This document shows positions 1 to 6,557 of a DNA stretch of 7,510 bases, one piece after another. Made by a program: the position numbers and the translations under genes. The stretch is taken from the NCBI GenBank assembly GCA_018659505.1, contig JABJMI010000353.1, forward strand, positions 1 through 7,510. The letters run 5' to 3'. The notes beneath the pieces were generated by a model. It saw only the letters and a list, made by a program, of their open reading frames with translations. It had not been told where the DNA came from and did not search any database. Positions within the stretch are counted from its first letter, which is position 1; every line of letters starts with the position of its first letter. Origin of the DNA: Planctomicrobium sp. (lineage in GTDB: Bacteria > Planctomycetota > Planctomycetia > Planctomycetales > Planctomycetaceae).

Positions 1-598
1 AAGTCCGGCGTAGATCGCACCCTCGAGTCCCGATCCGGGAGCGAGACTCCTTGGCGATGCACTGTTCAATTCGACCGACGGTGTTGTCGAATGCTTTGAG
101 CGACTGTTTCTTGGATGTGTCGTCAATTGGAACAACTCGAATGGTGCGGGTCAAACGGAAGTCGATCGACAATAGTGGTGGTTGCTCATCCTTGTTGGCA
201 CCTTTCCACTTGAGAAGTGTTTCTTCGTCTTCGCTGCCGGGTTCTGGGACGATGATCCCTTTTAGTTTTTCTTTGACAGCTCGGCGAAGGTCGTAGGGAT
301 CGGTTTTGGTTGGGACCAGTTCGTTTAAGTAAATCAAAACTCCAGCAATGATCGGCTTCGTTTTCAGCGTCGATCGAAGATGTGCGTAGGTGTAGACTTG
401 CCAGTCGTAAATCTGCAACATTTTCTTGTCGACACCAGCATCCTCAGGTCGTTTCATCCCTTTGTAGTCAACGATCACCTCAAACTCCTCCGGTGGATCG
501 TTCGGCAAGTCCTCGACCACCAGCTCGATCAACTTGTTACCGCGAGCCTTTGGAGAGAACAACTCGATCTGCGTCACGATGTCGATTACACCACCCAT
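1..598 (-). CDS. PD-(D/E)XK nuclease family protein (RecB/Cas4-like), partial, 3' end beyond window
   Basis: Translating the minus strand from the ATG at 598-596 gives 199 codons without a stop up to the window edge, so the C-terminus is missing. The visible protein shows the order of a RecB-type PD-(D/E)XK nuclease: GGVID near residues 2-6 (G-x-x-D motif), EVIVDYKG at 40-47 (core D-x-K, Asp44 and Lys46), and QVYTY at 67-71 (Q-x3-Y helix motif), followed by the strand AGVLIYLNEL. Cys180 and Cys194 might belong to a Cas4/AddB-like Fe-S cluster, but the rest is not visible. Such enzymes cut or resect DNA in repair, defence or mobile elements; the specific role here is unknown. AGAGGA lies about 10 nt before the ATG as a possible ribosome site. 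Oddly, the G-x-x-D motif sits at the very N-terminus, whereas family members normally have an N-terminal helical segment before it. The gene may be 5'-truncated. Confidence 0.72.
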   Translation of the reverse strand, partial: MGGVIDIVTQIELFSPKARGNKLIELVVEDLPNDPPEEFEVIVDYKGMKRPEDAGVDKKMLQIYDWQVYTYAHLRSTLKTKPIIAGVLIYLNELVPTKTDPYDLRRAVKEKLKGIIVPEPGSEDEETLLKWKGANKDEQPPLLSIDFRLTRTIRVVPIDDTSKKQSLKAFDNTVGRIEQCIAKESRSRIGTRGCDLRRT

Positions 599-628
599 AA
601 CTGGATAGTCCTCTGGAACACAAACAAC

Positions 629-751
629 CTACCCTGCTCTACCACTTTTACCCTCGACTACCACATCTCCGAAGTAAAACACCGCAAACCAGTAACGTGG
701 TAGCGAACGGTATTGCAATGGTTTTGAATTGGGATAAACTGCATCATTCAT
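629..751 (-). CDS. Small ORF of 40 codons, doubtful, in frame with the nuclease gene
   Basis: An ATG at 751-749 opens 40 codons ending at a TAG (631-629). The peptide begins MNDAVYPNSK and ends VVVEGKSGRAG, with an aromatic middle (RYWFAVFYFG). The same frame is open further upstream to a TAA at 802-800, and ten sense codons after the TAG lead straight into the nuclease ATG at 598. I do not recognise the peptide. It could be a short hypothetical gene, the translation of a dispersed repeat, or the decayed N-terminal part of the nuclease gene cut by one stop codon. No clear ribosome site precedes its ATG, so it may not be coding. Confidence 0.2.
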   Translation of the reverse strand: MNDAVYPNSKPLQYRSLPRYWFAVFYFGDVVVEGKSGRAG

Positions 752-788
752 GCGGTATTCGTGAGGGTGCAGCAGTTTGAGATTTAGC

Positions 789-829
789 TTCTGATTCTTT
801 TAGTCCAGGTTCAAATCCTGGTCGGGCTA
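789..829 (+). pseudogene. 3' half of a tRNA-Gln(CUG)-like gene, candidate attachment site
   Basis: The stretch has the parts of a tRNA from the anticodon loop to the 3' end: a seven-base loop TTCTGAT (789-795) with U33, anticodon CTG (791-793) and a purine at 37; a 3' anticodon strand TCTTT (796-800); variable loop TAGT; a perfect T arm CCAGG-TTCAAAT-CCTGG (805-821); acceptor 3' strand TCGGGCT (822-828) and discriminator A829. The matching 5' parts are absent. The bases before the loop (TTAGC) cannot pair with TCTTT, and no AGCCCGA acceptor strand occurs upstream in the window. A tRNA cut at its anticodon loop is what integration by a tyrosine recombinase leaves at the far end of an element, which would then lie to the left. 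The alternative is a simply decayed tRNA gene. Confidence 0.6.
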
Positions 830-847
830 ATTCTTAAACTCTTTCTG

Positions 848-864
848 AAGCGTAGTTTACGCTT
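848..864. repeat. Short hairpin next to the tRNA remnant
   Basis: AAGCGTA (848-854) and TACGCTT (858-864) form a perfect 7-bp inverted repeat around a GTT loop. No T-run follows on either strand, so it is not a classical terminator. Its role is unknown. Confidence 0.4.
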
Positions 865-890
865 ACCTGCTTTTGGCATCGAAAGACCAA

Positions 891-928
891 GACTATCCGT
901 ACGGAACCCGCGTGGATAGTCCGTATGG
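891..928. repeat. Compound inverted and direct repeat
   Basis: GACTATCC (891-898) and GGATAGTC (914-921) form an 8-bp inverted repeat with a 15-base spacer. In addition CCGTACGG (897-904, itself a perfect palindrome) recurs as CCGTATGG (921-928). The arrangement could be a binding site or a remnant of a mobile-element end. It lies between the tRNA-Gln remnant and the tRNA-Leu terminator. Confidence 0.4.
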
Positions 929-940
929 CATATACAAACG

Positions 941-974
941 AAAAAACGCCAGTCCTTACAAAGGACTAGCGTTT
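941..974 (-). terminator. Rho-independent terminator of tRNA-Leu
   Basis: Read on the minus strand, AAACGC-T-AGTCCTT (974-961), loop TGT, and AAGGACT-G-GCGTTT (957-944) form a stem with one internal mismatch, and the T tract runs on to 941. It sits 37 bp downstream of the tRNA-Leu 3' end in the correct orientation. Confidence 0.88.
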
Positions 975-1011
975 GATGTAAATCGTTGAAAACAAAGTGT
1001 TTTCGGTAAAA

Positions 1012-1093
1012 TACGAGAGACAGGAATCGAACCTGCACGGGTTACCCCACTGGAACCTAAATCCAGCGCGTCTGCCAGTTCCGCCACTCTCGC
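1012..1093 (-). tRNA. tRNA-Leu (anticodon UAG, reads CUA)
   Basis: The minus strand folds into a complete class II tRNA of 82 nt. The acceptor stem GCGAGAG (from 1093) pairs with CTCTCGT, with a G-U first pair, and the discriminator is A1012. The D arm GGCGGAACTGGCAGACGC is the usual leucine form. The anticodon arm is CTGGA-TTTAGGT-TCCAG with anticodon TAG at 1059-1057. A long variable arm (TGGGGTAACCCG) and the T arm GCAGG-TTCGATT-CCTGT follow. No CCA is encoded, so it must be added after transcription. The gene has its own promoter and terminator and is therefore a single-gene unit. Confidence 0.96.
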
Positions 1094-1102
1094 GTTCACG
1101 TA

Positions 1103-1131
1103 TTTATAAGCGTTTTTTAACAATACGGCAA
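1103..1131 (-). promoter_or_regulatory. Sigma70-like promoter of tRNA-Leu
   Basis: On the minus strand TTGCCG (1131-1126) and TATAAA (1108-1103) are separated by exactly 17 bp. The -10 matches TATAAT at five of six positions and the -35 matches TTGACA at its TTG plus C. The -10 ends 9 bases before the mature tRNA 5' end, so transcription would start almost at the tRNA itself. Confidence 0.7.
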
Positions 1132-1214
1132 CCCTCATTTCTGGAACTTCTGAGGTTCTCCTCGAAGGTTGACCTGAGAATTCATTTCATCGTGAGAATT
1201 AAACATGTCTCATT

Positions 1215-1246
1215 AAAAAACTCCACAGTCGGGAATGGTGGAGTTT
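1215..1246 (-). terminator. Rho-independent terminator downstream of the sigma factor gene
   Basis: On the minus strand AAACTCCAC (1246-1238), an 11-base loop, and GTGGAGTTT (1226-1218) make a perfect 9-bp stem followed by further T residues to 1215. It lies 135 bp beyond the stop of the sigma factor gene and before the tRNA-Leu promoter, so it separates the two units. Confidence 0.82.
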
Positions 1247-1315
1247 AGGGTGAGTCGCTGATTCGAATTGATTGAATCCGAACTGCATTTTGCGGTATTA
1301 AGTACGGGTTATATT

Positions 1316-1344
1316 GCCGGACACTTTAAGTGTCCGGCAAAACA
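1316..1344. repeat. Palindromic dispersed repeat, copy 1
   Basis: GCCGGACACTT (1316-1326) and AAGTGTCCGGC (1328-1338) form a perfect 11-bp inverted repeat around one T, extended by two pairs in this copy (TT before, AA after). The palindrome plus the tail AAAACA (1339-1344) is identical to 7481-7509. It lies 37 bp behind the sigma factor stop. No T-run follows on either strand, so a plain rho-independent terminator is unlikely. It resembles a REP-type intergenic hairpin. Confidence 0.85.
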
Positions 1345-1381
1345 GTCTTGTTTTAGTTGGAGTTATAATTCCTCTTATCGT

Positions 1382-3379
1382 CTAATTAAATCCAGCGCCG
1401 CCGCCCTGACCGCCTCCCATAAATCCACCCTCACCTATTTGAGGTCGATTCTTAACAGGCCAACTTGGGCTGTTGGGGTTTGCTTCGACTTGTTTAGCGA
1501 GTTGATTCAGTAGGACTTCGATCTTCTCGTGAACTTCTTGAGATTGCATGACAACCAAGCTTCCGTTCAAGAAACTGACTTCTCCGTTTCCACCTAATTG
1601 TTGCCAAGAGTCGGGAGCGACGGTGTTCAGTAAAACATCCGTCAATGCTTCCGGGTCTTCGATGTTTAACGGGCGAACATCATAAACACGAGTTTCTGAA
1701 TGAATCTCTGCACCCACCTCAGTCGTAACGATCAAAACTCCATTCTTGATGATATACTTGAGTTCAAGTTTGTCGAGCATCAGTTCTAGTGCGTCACGTG
1801 TGGAGATCAGATCGGCGTCCATTAAAAATGTGATCGGCTCGTCTAATGAGAGCCCTTCGTTTTCGAGTTCTTGTTCATCAATGATCGTTGGAATTCCGTA
1901 AGCTTCACCGATGTATTCAATGACCTCACTGATCGGTGAATCGATAAACTCAACCGGTTTGTTCAGTGAATCCAACGCTGCGACAATTTTCTCCGCAGCT
2001 GGTGACTGATTCTTTTCAACCTTGATGACTGAACCTGGTGATTGAAGATCAAGTGTCATTTCCATCATCATGCCGCCATCCATGGCTTCCATCCCCTCTC
2101 CACCCTCTCCTCCATACAAAAAGATATCCATATCCGCTCCGGGATTTTTTCTTTCTGTTTGCTTTGCAATCGATTTCTTCAGGCGTTCTAAATCTGCCTG
2201 AAGCTTACGGAGTTGGGCTTGCAACTTATCTTCGTTGTTCGAAGCGAATGGATCACTTTGATTCGCTGCAAGAGCATTTAATTGTTCTTGGAGTGCGTTA
2301 AGGTCGGTAGCAAGATCAGTCTCAATACTGTCTGAGACGTCAATACTGATGATGCGATCTCCTTCAGAAAGAACACCCTCGAAGCCACTCGCTTGAGACA
2401 GGGTGTTATCAGCCACCTCGTCTGAAATGGTGGCACTCCGATTCGATGCCGGAGAACCTAACTCAGTAACTTTCGTCTGGACTGCATCGCTATTTCCTGC
2501 GGAACCATTGCTGATTCCATCTTGAGCTATCCCCGAATGAGTCACCCAACCTGTCCCTGCTGCAACTGTCAGGGCTAAAGTCATTAACGCAATTTTCGTC
2601 GTTGTGAGCATCGTGAGTTCCTTTCCGGCGAGGAAGACAGCTTCGGGAGAACAAGCGGGAGTGAATGCCGTTCCCTGGAAGGCTGCGATTCCGTTTTCTG
2701 CAATGGTGTGAATGATTTCTGGTTGAAGAGAGACAGCTGCTTCTGCCTGAGACCAACTCAAGGCAGCGACTGCGGCTCCCAAACTAACGCCTCGCTTGGT
2801 CAAACGCAGATGAAGCTCGCGCTTCCCGCGTTTCATGCGACCTTCGATGGCACCTAATGTGACACCGAGTTGTTGAGCCGTCTCTTCATACGTTTTGCCT
2901 TGCAGGTAGTGGAGAACTAACGGGTCTCGGTACTGAGTCGGAAGTCGATTCAATTCTTCGTCCAGCACTTGCTGTTCAAATGTGGAATGAATTTCTTCGA
3001 ACGATTTTTCTGCAACTTCCTGATCAGTCACGACATTGTAAACCTGTTCACGAGACCGTCGTTTCATCGACTTTTTAGCAAGACGAATTGCCACATCATG
3101 CAGCCAGGAACTGAGTGCTTCCCGCCGCTTAATCTTCTTCGCATCCTTCGCAAGTAGCAAGAATGTCGCTTGCGTGACATCCTCTGCAATATGCCGGTCA
3201 CGTACGATACGAACGGCAACAGCGAAAACCATGTTTCCATAACGATTCACGATGGCTGCGAATGCTGCTTCGTTCTTTAATTTCAAGAACTGAGAGAGCA
3301 ATTGCGCATCGCTGACAAGAACCGTTGATTCTTGCGGAATCGTTTCAGGACTTCGTTTTGGATACGGAAGAAGGGACAT
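1382..3379 (-). CDS. ECF-type RNA polymerase sigma factor fused to a membrane segment and STN/secretin-like C-terminal domain
   Basis: The 665-residue protein begins with a sigma-70 ECF module: region 2 at about 36-104 (FAAIVNRYGNMVFAVAVRIV, AEDVTQATFLLLAK, SWLHDVAIRLA) and region 4 at about 138-193, with the helix-turn-helix YEETAQQLGVTLGAIEGRMK. The linker at 110-138 is short. A hydrophobic segment at about 260-278 probably spans the membrane. After it come a Ser/Asn-rich linker, a coiled coil (about 384-410, LQAQLRKLQADLERLKK), a Gly/Met-rich stretch (423-440), an STN-like domain (about 463-553, with aspects of secretin N-termini), a region like the repeats that follow STN in planctomycete proteins (564-628, VYDVRPL to LLNQLAK), and a Gly-rich end. 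Usual ECF factors have about 200 residues. It probably directs transcription in response to an envelope signal; target genes are unknown. The start is the first in-frame ATG; the nearest AGGGA is 13 nt upstream. Confidence 0.9.
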   Translation of the reverse strand: MSLLPYPKRSPETIPQESTVLVSDAQLLSQFLKLKNEAAFAAIVNRYGNMVFAVAVRIVRDRHIAEDVTQATFLLLAKDAKKIKRREALSSWLHDVAIRLAKKSMKRRSREQVYNVVTDQEVAEKSFEEIHSTFEQQVLDEELNRLPTQYRDPLVLHYLQGKTYEETAQQLGVTLGAIEGRMKRGKRELHLRLTKRGVSLGAAVAALSWSQAEAAVSLQPEIIHTIAENGIAAFQGTAFTPACSPEAVFLAGKELTMLTTTKIALMTLALTVAAGTGWVTHSGIAQDGISNGSAGNSDAVQTKVTELGSPASNRSATISDEVADNTLSQASGFEGVLSEGDRIISIDVSDSIETDLATDLNALQEQLNALAANQSDPFASNNEDKLQAQLRKLQADLERLKKSIAKQTERKNPGADMDIFLYGGEGGEGMEAMDGGMMMEMTLDLQSPGSVIKVEKNQSPAAEKIVAALDSLNKPVEFIDSPISEVIEYIGEAYGIPTIIDEQELENEGLSLDEPITFLMDADLISTRDALELMLDKLELKYIIKNGVLIVTTEVGAEIHSETRVYDVRPLNIEDPEALTDVLLNTVAPDSWQQLGGNGEVSFLNGSLVVMQSQEVHEKIEVLLNQLAKQVEANPNSPSWPVKNRPQIGEGGFMGGGQGGGAGFN

Positions 3380-3463
3380 GACATTAGTTTAGTCCCTGTT
3401 GGTGACGAATCCGGGCGCGAATATTTAAGAATTTATAATTTTTAATTGAAAAATAAAGTAACC

Positions 3464-3473
3464 GTTCATGAAC
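3464..3473. promoter_or_regulatory. Palindrome and AT-rich stretch upstream of the sigma factor gene
   Basis: GTTCATGAAC (3464-3473) is a perfect palindrome 84 bp upstream of the sigma factor start. Between it and the gene is an AT-rich stretch (about 3421-3460) with TATAAA-like sequence on the minus strand that could hold a promoter, although no well-spaced -35 is evident. The palindrome could be an operator. Confidence 0.25.
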
Positions 3474-3495
3474 CGGTAAGAAAAGAAGGTCTTTA

Positions 3496-3773
3496 AACCA
3501 CGAAAGAAACGAACCAGACGAAAGAAAAAAAGTTCCGATTCGCGTTAGATTTGCCACCTTTGGAAGTGAGAACTCAATCTGAAATTCTGGCTATCCGTCT
3601 TTTTGAACAAAATAGAAGTGGACAGGATGAACATGATTTACAGGATAAGCTGAGGTCGTTCACCAAATCTATATTGTCCTTCTTCAAAGTTATTAGAATG
3701 ATAGAGTCAAAATTGGTGACGCACATAGCTTTGTCACGATAGTTTTTTCGTGTCATTTGTGTGTTTCGTGGTT
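3496..3773. repeat. Non-coding element with inverted ends and 9-bp-periodic motifs
   Basis: AACCACGAAA (3496-3505) and TTTCGTGGTT (3764-3773) are perfect 10-bp inverted ends about 280 bp apart. At the left end ACGA recurs at 3500, 3509 and 3518. At the right end its complement TCGT occurs at 3748 and 3766, with TTGT at 3757, so the step is 9 bp at both ends. In the middle three 9-bp units stand in tandem (3622-3648). No credible coding frame is present. Repeats of the form CCACGAAACACACGAAA and ACAGGATGAACAGGATTTACAGGAT are, from general knowledge, scattered through many bacterial genomes. It fills most of the gap between polA and the sigma factor gene. Whether it is mobile cannot be told from one copy. 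Confidence 0.7.
3622..3648 (+). repeat. Three tandem 9-bp units inside the intergenic element
   Basis: The units are ACAGGATGA (3622-3630), ACATGATTT (3631-3639) and ACAGGATAA (3640-3648). They share ACAGGAT with one change in the middle unit and have the same 9-bp step as the ends of the surrounding element. Confidence 0.7.
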
Positions 3774-3818
3774 ACCAAATAAATTCAATGCTGTGAACGG
3801 ATACACAATTAATAGGTG

Positions 3819-6509
3819 TTACTCCGCATCCAGCCAGTTGTCGCCGGTTTTGCAGTCGACGACAATCGGGACATCTAGTTCCAGCGCTGATTCCATTTCT
3901 TCGTTTGCGAGTTTGATTAGCGAATCAACGTGTTCGCTTGGAGCTTCGAAGACGAGTTCATCGTGTATTTGCAGAAGCATTCTGCCAGGGTGGTTTTCCG
4001 CTTGCATTCGAGCGTGAACTTTAAGCATCGCCCGCTTGATTAAATCGGCAGCCGAACCTTGAATGACAGTGTTGACGGCGGTTCGTTCGGGCATGTTGAG
4101 ATTGCCCCAGCGTTTTCCTCGAATGCCAGCGATCTCACGTCGACGACCGAGGATCGTCGTTGCGAACCCGGTTTCTTTCACCTCATCGAGTGTCTGTTCC
4201 ATGAACTCTTGAACGGACGAATACTTCGTGAAGTAGTCATCGATGAACTGTGCCGCCTCTTCTTTGGGAATCCCTAACGCTGCTGCAAGACCATACGGAG
4301 ATTGTCCGTAAATGACTCCGAAGTTGACTGCCTTGGCAACTCGTCGTTGTGACGATTCGACTTCTTCAGCGGTCACTCCATATACCTGGGCAGCGACCGC
4401 TGTGTGAATGTCGATTCCTTCACGGAAGGCTTTCGTCATTTCGGCATCATGACAGAAGTGGGCGAGCATTCTTAATTCAATTTGCGAATAGTCGAGGCAA
4501 ATTAATTTCCAGCCAGCTTCAGACGGCATAAACGCCCTGCGAATGAGGCGTCCTTCTTCGGTTCGCACTGGGATGTTTTGCAGGTTCGGATCACTCGAAC
4601 TGAGGCGTCCCGTGGCAGCGGTGGTTTGACTGAATGAAGTATGTACCTTGCCGGTGTACTTATTGACGAGATTCGGCAATGCGTCGAGGTATGTTCCCTT
4701 TAACTTTGTCAGCTGCCGATGTTCCATAATTTTCGCGGGGAGTGGGTGATCCACCGCCAATTTTTCGAGAACTTCTTGATCGGTACTGATGCCGGTCTTA
4801 GTCCTTTTAATGATCGGCAGGTTCAGGTCTTCAAACAGAATTTTGGAAAGCTGCTTCGGAGAATCGATGTTGAACTCGCTGCCGGCTCCTTCGTAAATCT
4901 CGATCATCAACTTTGCAAGTCGCGTGGTCAGTAAGTCGCTTTGCCGTTTGAGCTCGTCGGTGTCAACTTTGATTCCGTTCCATTCCATCTCGGCGAGCAC
5001 GTGAATGAGTGGTCGCTCTAAGTCCCAGTAGAGATCCCAGAGACCTTCCTCTTCGAGTTTCTCTTCTATGATCTCCGTCAGTTGCCAGCAGACGTCGGCA
5101 TCTTCGCTGGCGTATTCGGCAGCGTCGTCGACATCGACCTCGAACATTTTGAGTTGCTTCTTGCCTTTACCGATCAGATCGCTGATGGGAATCATTTTTC
5201 GGTGGAGATACTTCTTCGAAATTTCATCGAGCTTATGCGTTCGAGCGCCGGCGTCGAGCAGATAGTCGCCGACCATGCTGTCGACACCGAGAGTTTGGAT
5301 GTTGACTCCGACTCGCCTCAAGACGAGCATATCGTACTTGATGTTTTGATTGACGATTGTCCGTTCGGGGTCTTCTAGGATTGGTTTGAACGCTTCGAGA
5401 ACAACTTTAGGATCGAGAACAGCTGTTCCTTTGGGACCGTCGACAGGCAAGTAGAATGAGCGTCCCCCTTCCCAGCAAAACGCCCAACCAACGATATCCG
5501 CTTGCAGCGGATCGATGCTGGTGGTCTCTAAATCAACGCAGAATTTGTCTTGTTCTTGCAGTTCAGCGAGAAAAGTTCTGAACTTCTGATCATTGTCGAC
5601 TTTCGTCCATTCACGTTTCTCGTTGCCGGATTGTTCAATCTTCTCCTGAGCGAGTTCGGTTTCCATCTCGTTGGCGTAACGACGGAAACTGAAATCGGTG
5701 AACAACTCGTGGAGTCGTTGATGATCAGGGACGGAAACGAGGCATTCTTCCCAAGTTAATTCGATTGGCAAATCGATATTCAACCGCACAAGTTCGCGGC
5801 TCATCAATGCCTGGTCTTTGAAGGTGACTAGATTCTCAGAGAGTTTTTTGCCCGGAGCCTGCTCGGGGTTCGCGAGAACTTCTTCTAACGTCTCGAACTT
5901 TTCTAAAAGTGCTTGTGCCTTTTTGGGACCGACTAACGGAACCCCCGGTACGTTATCAACGCTATCGCCAACTAAAGATTGAAAGTCAACCACTTGGTCA
6001 GGGCGGACTCCCCAGTCATCCCATAAGTTATCAGCATCGTAAAGTTGCTTCTTACGAATACTGTAGATGTGAATTTTCGGGGTCAGCAATTGACGCATGT
6101 CTTTGTCGCTGGTGACAATTCGAACATCCATTCCGGCCTTGGCAGCACGTGTCGCGACTGTGGCAATGACGTCATCTGCTTCCCAACCGGGATGCGAGAC
6201 AATCGGAATCCCGTAGCCTTTGATGACGTCGAAGATCAATGGGATTTGTGGTCGCAGATCATCCGGCATCTCATCGCGATTCGCCTTGTAGTCTTCGTAA
6301 ATCGCGACACGTTCTTGAGGAGTTTGCGACTCCATGGCACAGATGATGTGCGTAGGTTTCTTTTCTTTCAGAAGATGCTGCAAGTCTCCGGTGAATCCAA
6401 AGACTGCGTTCGTCGGCTGTCCGCGCGTCCCAGTCATCGGTTGGCGAATCGCATGGAAGACTTGAAAGACAAGCGAAAACGTATCAACAATATAAAGCGT
6501 ATCCGCCAT
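3819..6509 (-). CDS. polA: DNA polymerase I
   Basis: The 896-residue protein has all three domains of bacterial Pol I, which fills gaps and removes RNA primers in replication and repair. The 5' nuclease (about 1-285) has Asp9, the ADD cluster (Glu110, Asp112, Asp113), SDKD (Asp135, Asp137) and GDSVDN (Asp182, Asp185) before a helix-hairpin-helix. The usual Asp of the F-D-x-x-x-P motif is Glu60 here (CAMES). The 3'-5' exonuclease (about 305-485) is complete: Asp326 and Glu328 (VDLET), Asp393 (NIKYD), Tyr466 and Asp470 (YASED), so proofreading should work, unlike in Taq. The polymerase has motif A (DYSQIELR, Asp673), motif B (RRVAKAVNFGVIYG, Lys726, Phe730, Tyr734) and motif C (IHDELV, His849, Asp850). 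The length is near normal. No strong Shine-Dalgarno precedes the ATG. The upstream neighbour is terC, 71 bp away, so co-transcription is possible. Confidence 0.98.
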   Translation of the reverse strand: MADTLYIVDTFSLVFQVFHAIRQPMTGTRGQPTNAVFGFTGDLQHLLKEKKPTHIICAMESQTPQERVAIYEDYKANRDEMPDDLRPQIPLIFDVIKGYGIPIVSHPGWEADDVIATVATRAAKAGMDVRIVTSDKDMRQLLTPKIHIYSIRKKQLYDADNLWDDWGVRPDQVVDFQSLVGDSVDNVPGVPLVGPKKAQALLEKFETLEEVLANPEQAPGKKLSENLVTFKDQALMSRELVRLNIDLPIELTWEECLVSVPDHQRLHELFTDFSFRRYANEMETELAQEKIEQSGNEKREWTKVDNDQKFRTFLAELQEQDKFCVDLETTSIDPLQADIVGWAFCWEGGRSFYLPVDGPKGTAVLDPKVVLEAFKPILEDPERTIVNQNIKYDMLVLRRVGVNIQTLGVDSMVGDYLLDAGARTHKLDEISKKYLHRKMIPISDLIGKGKKQLKMFEVDVDDAAEYASEDADVCWQLTEIIEEKLEEEGLWDLYWDLERPLIHVLAEMEWNGIKVDTDELKRQSDLLTTRLAKLMIEIYEGAGSEFNIDSPKQLSKILFEDLNLPIIKRTKTGISTDQEVLEKLAVDHPLPAKIMEHRQLTKLKGTYLDALPNLVNKYTGKVHTSFSQTTAATGRLSSSDPNLQNIPVRTEEGRLIRRAFMPSEAGWKLICLDYSQIELRMLAHFCHDAEMTKAFREGIDIHTAVAAQVYGVTAEEVESSQRRVAKAVNFGVIYGQSPYGLAAALGIPKEEAAQFIDDYFTKYSSVQEFMEQTLDEVKETGFATTILGRRREIAGIRGKRWGNLNMPERTAVNTVIQGSAADLIKRAMLKVHARMQAENHPGRMLLQIHDELVFEAPSEHVDSLIKLANEEMESALELDVPIVVDCKTGDNWLDAE

Positions 6510-6536
6510 GAAGAATCCGTATTGAGCAACTGTTTC

Positions 6537-6557
6537 CCCCCGGTCGATGACCGGGGG
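6537..6557. repeat. GC-rich hairpin between terC and polA
   Basis: CCCCCGGTC (6537-6545), GAT, and GACCGGGGG (6549-6557) form a perfect 9-bp, very GC-rich stem with a three-base loop. On the minus strand it lies 27 bases before the polA start codon. It is followed by GGAAACAG rather than a T-run, so it is not a typical terminator. It could protect or process a terC-polA transcript, limit polA translation, or simply be a dispersed REP-like unit. Confidence 0.75.

Noticed and set aside
750..829. A complete tRNA-Gln gene
   Set aside because: The T arm and acceptor 3' strand are good, but no 5' acceptor strand, D arm or pairing 5' anticodon strand exists upstream, so only a half-gene is called.
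600..829. A group I intron-split tRNA
   Set aside because: No tRNA 5' half occurs upstream in the window and I saw no intron core motifs, so this explanation has no support here.
997..1248. 83-codon plus-strand frame across the tRNA-Leu gene
   Set aside because: It runs through the antisense of a complete tRNA, its promoter and a terminator, so it is not a protein gene.
3714..3748. GTGAC...GTCAC stem followed by a T-run on the plus strand
   Set aside because: The stem has only five pairs with a 12-base loop, and no plus-strand gene precedes it.
3551..3756. Short open frames of about 60 codons on both strands between polA and the sigma gene
   Set aside because: They fall inside the repeat element, overlap each other, and lack ribosome sites and recognisable sequence.
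3496..3773. CRISPR array
   Set aside because: The periodic motifs repeat every 9 bp without spacers, and the ends are inverted, not direct, repeats.
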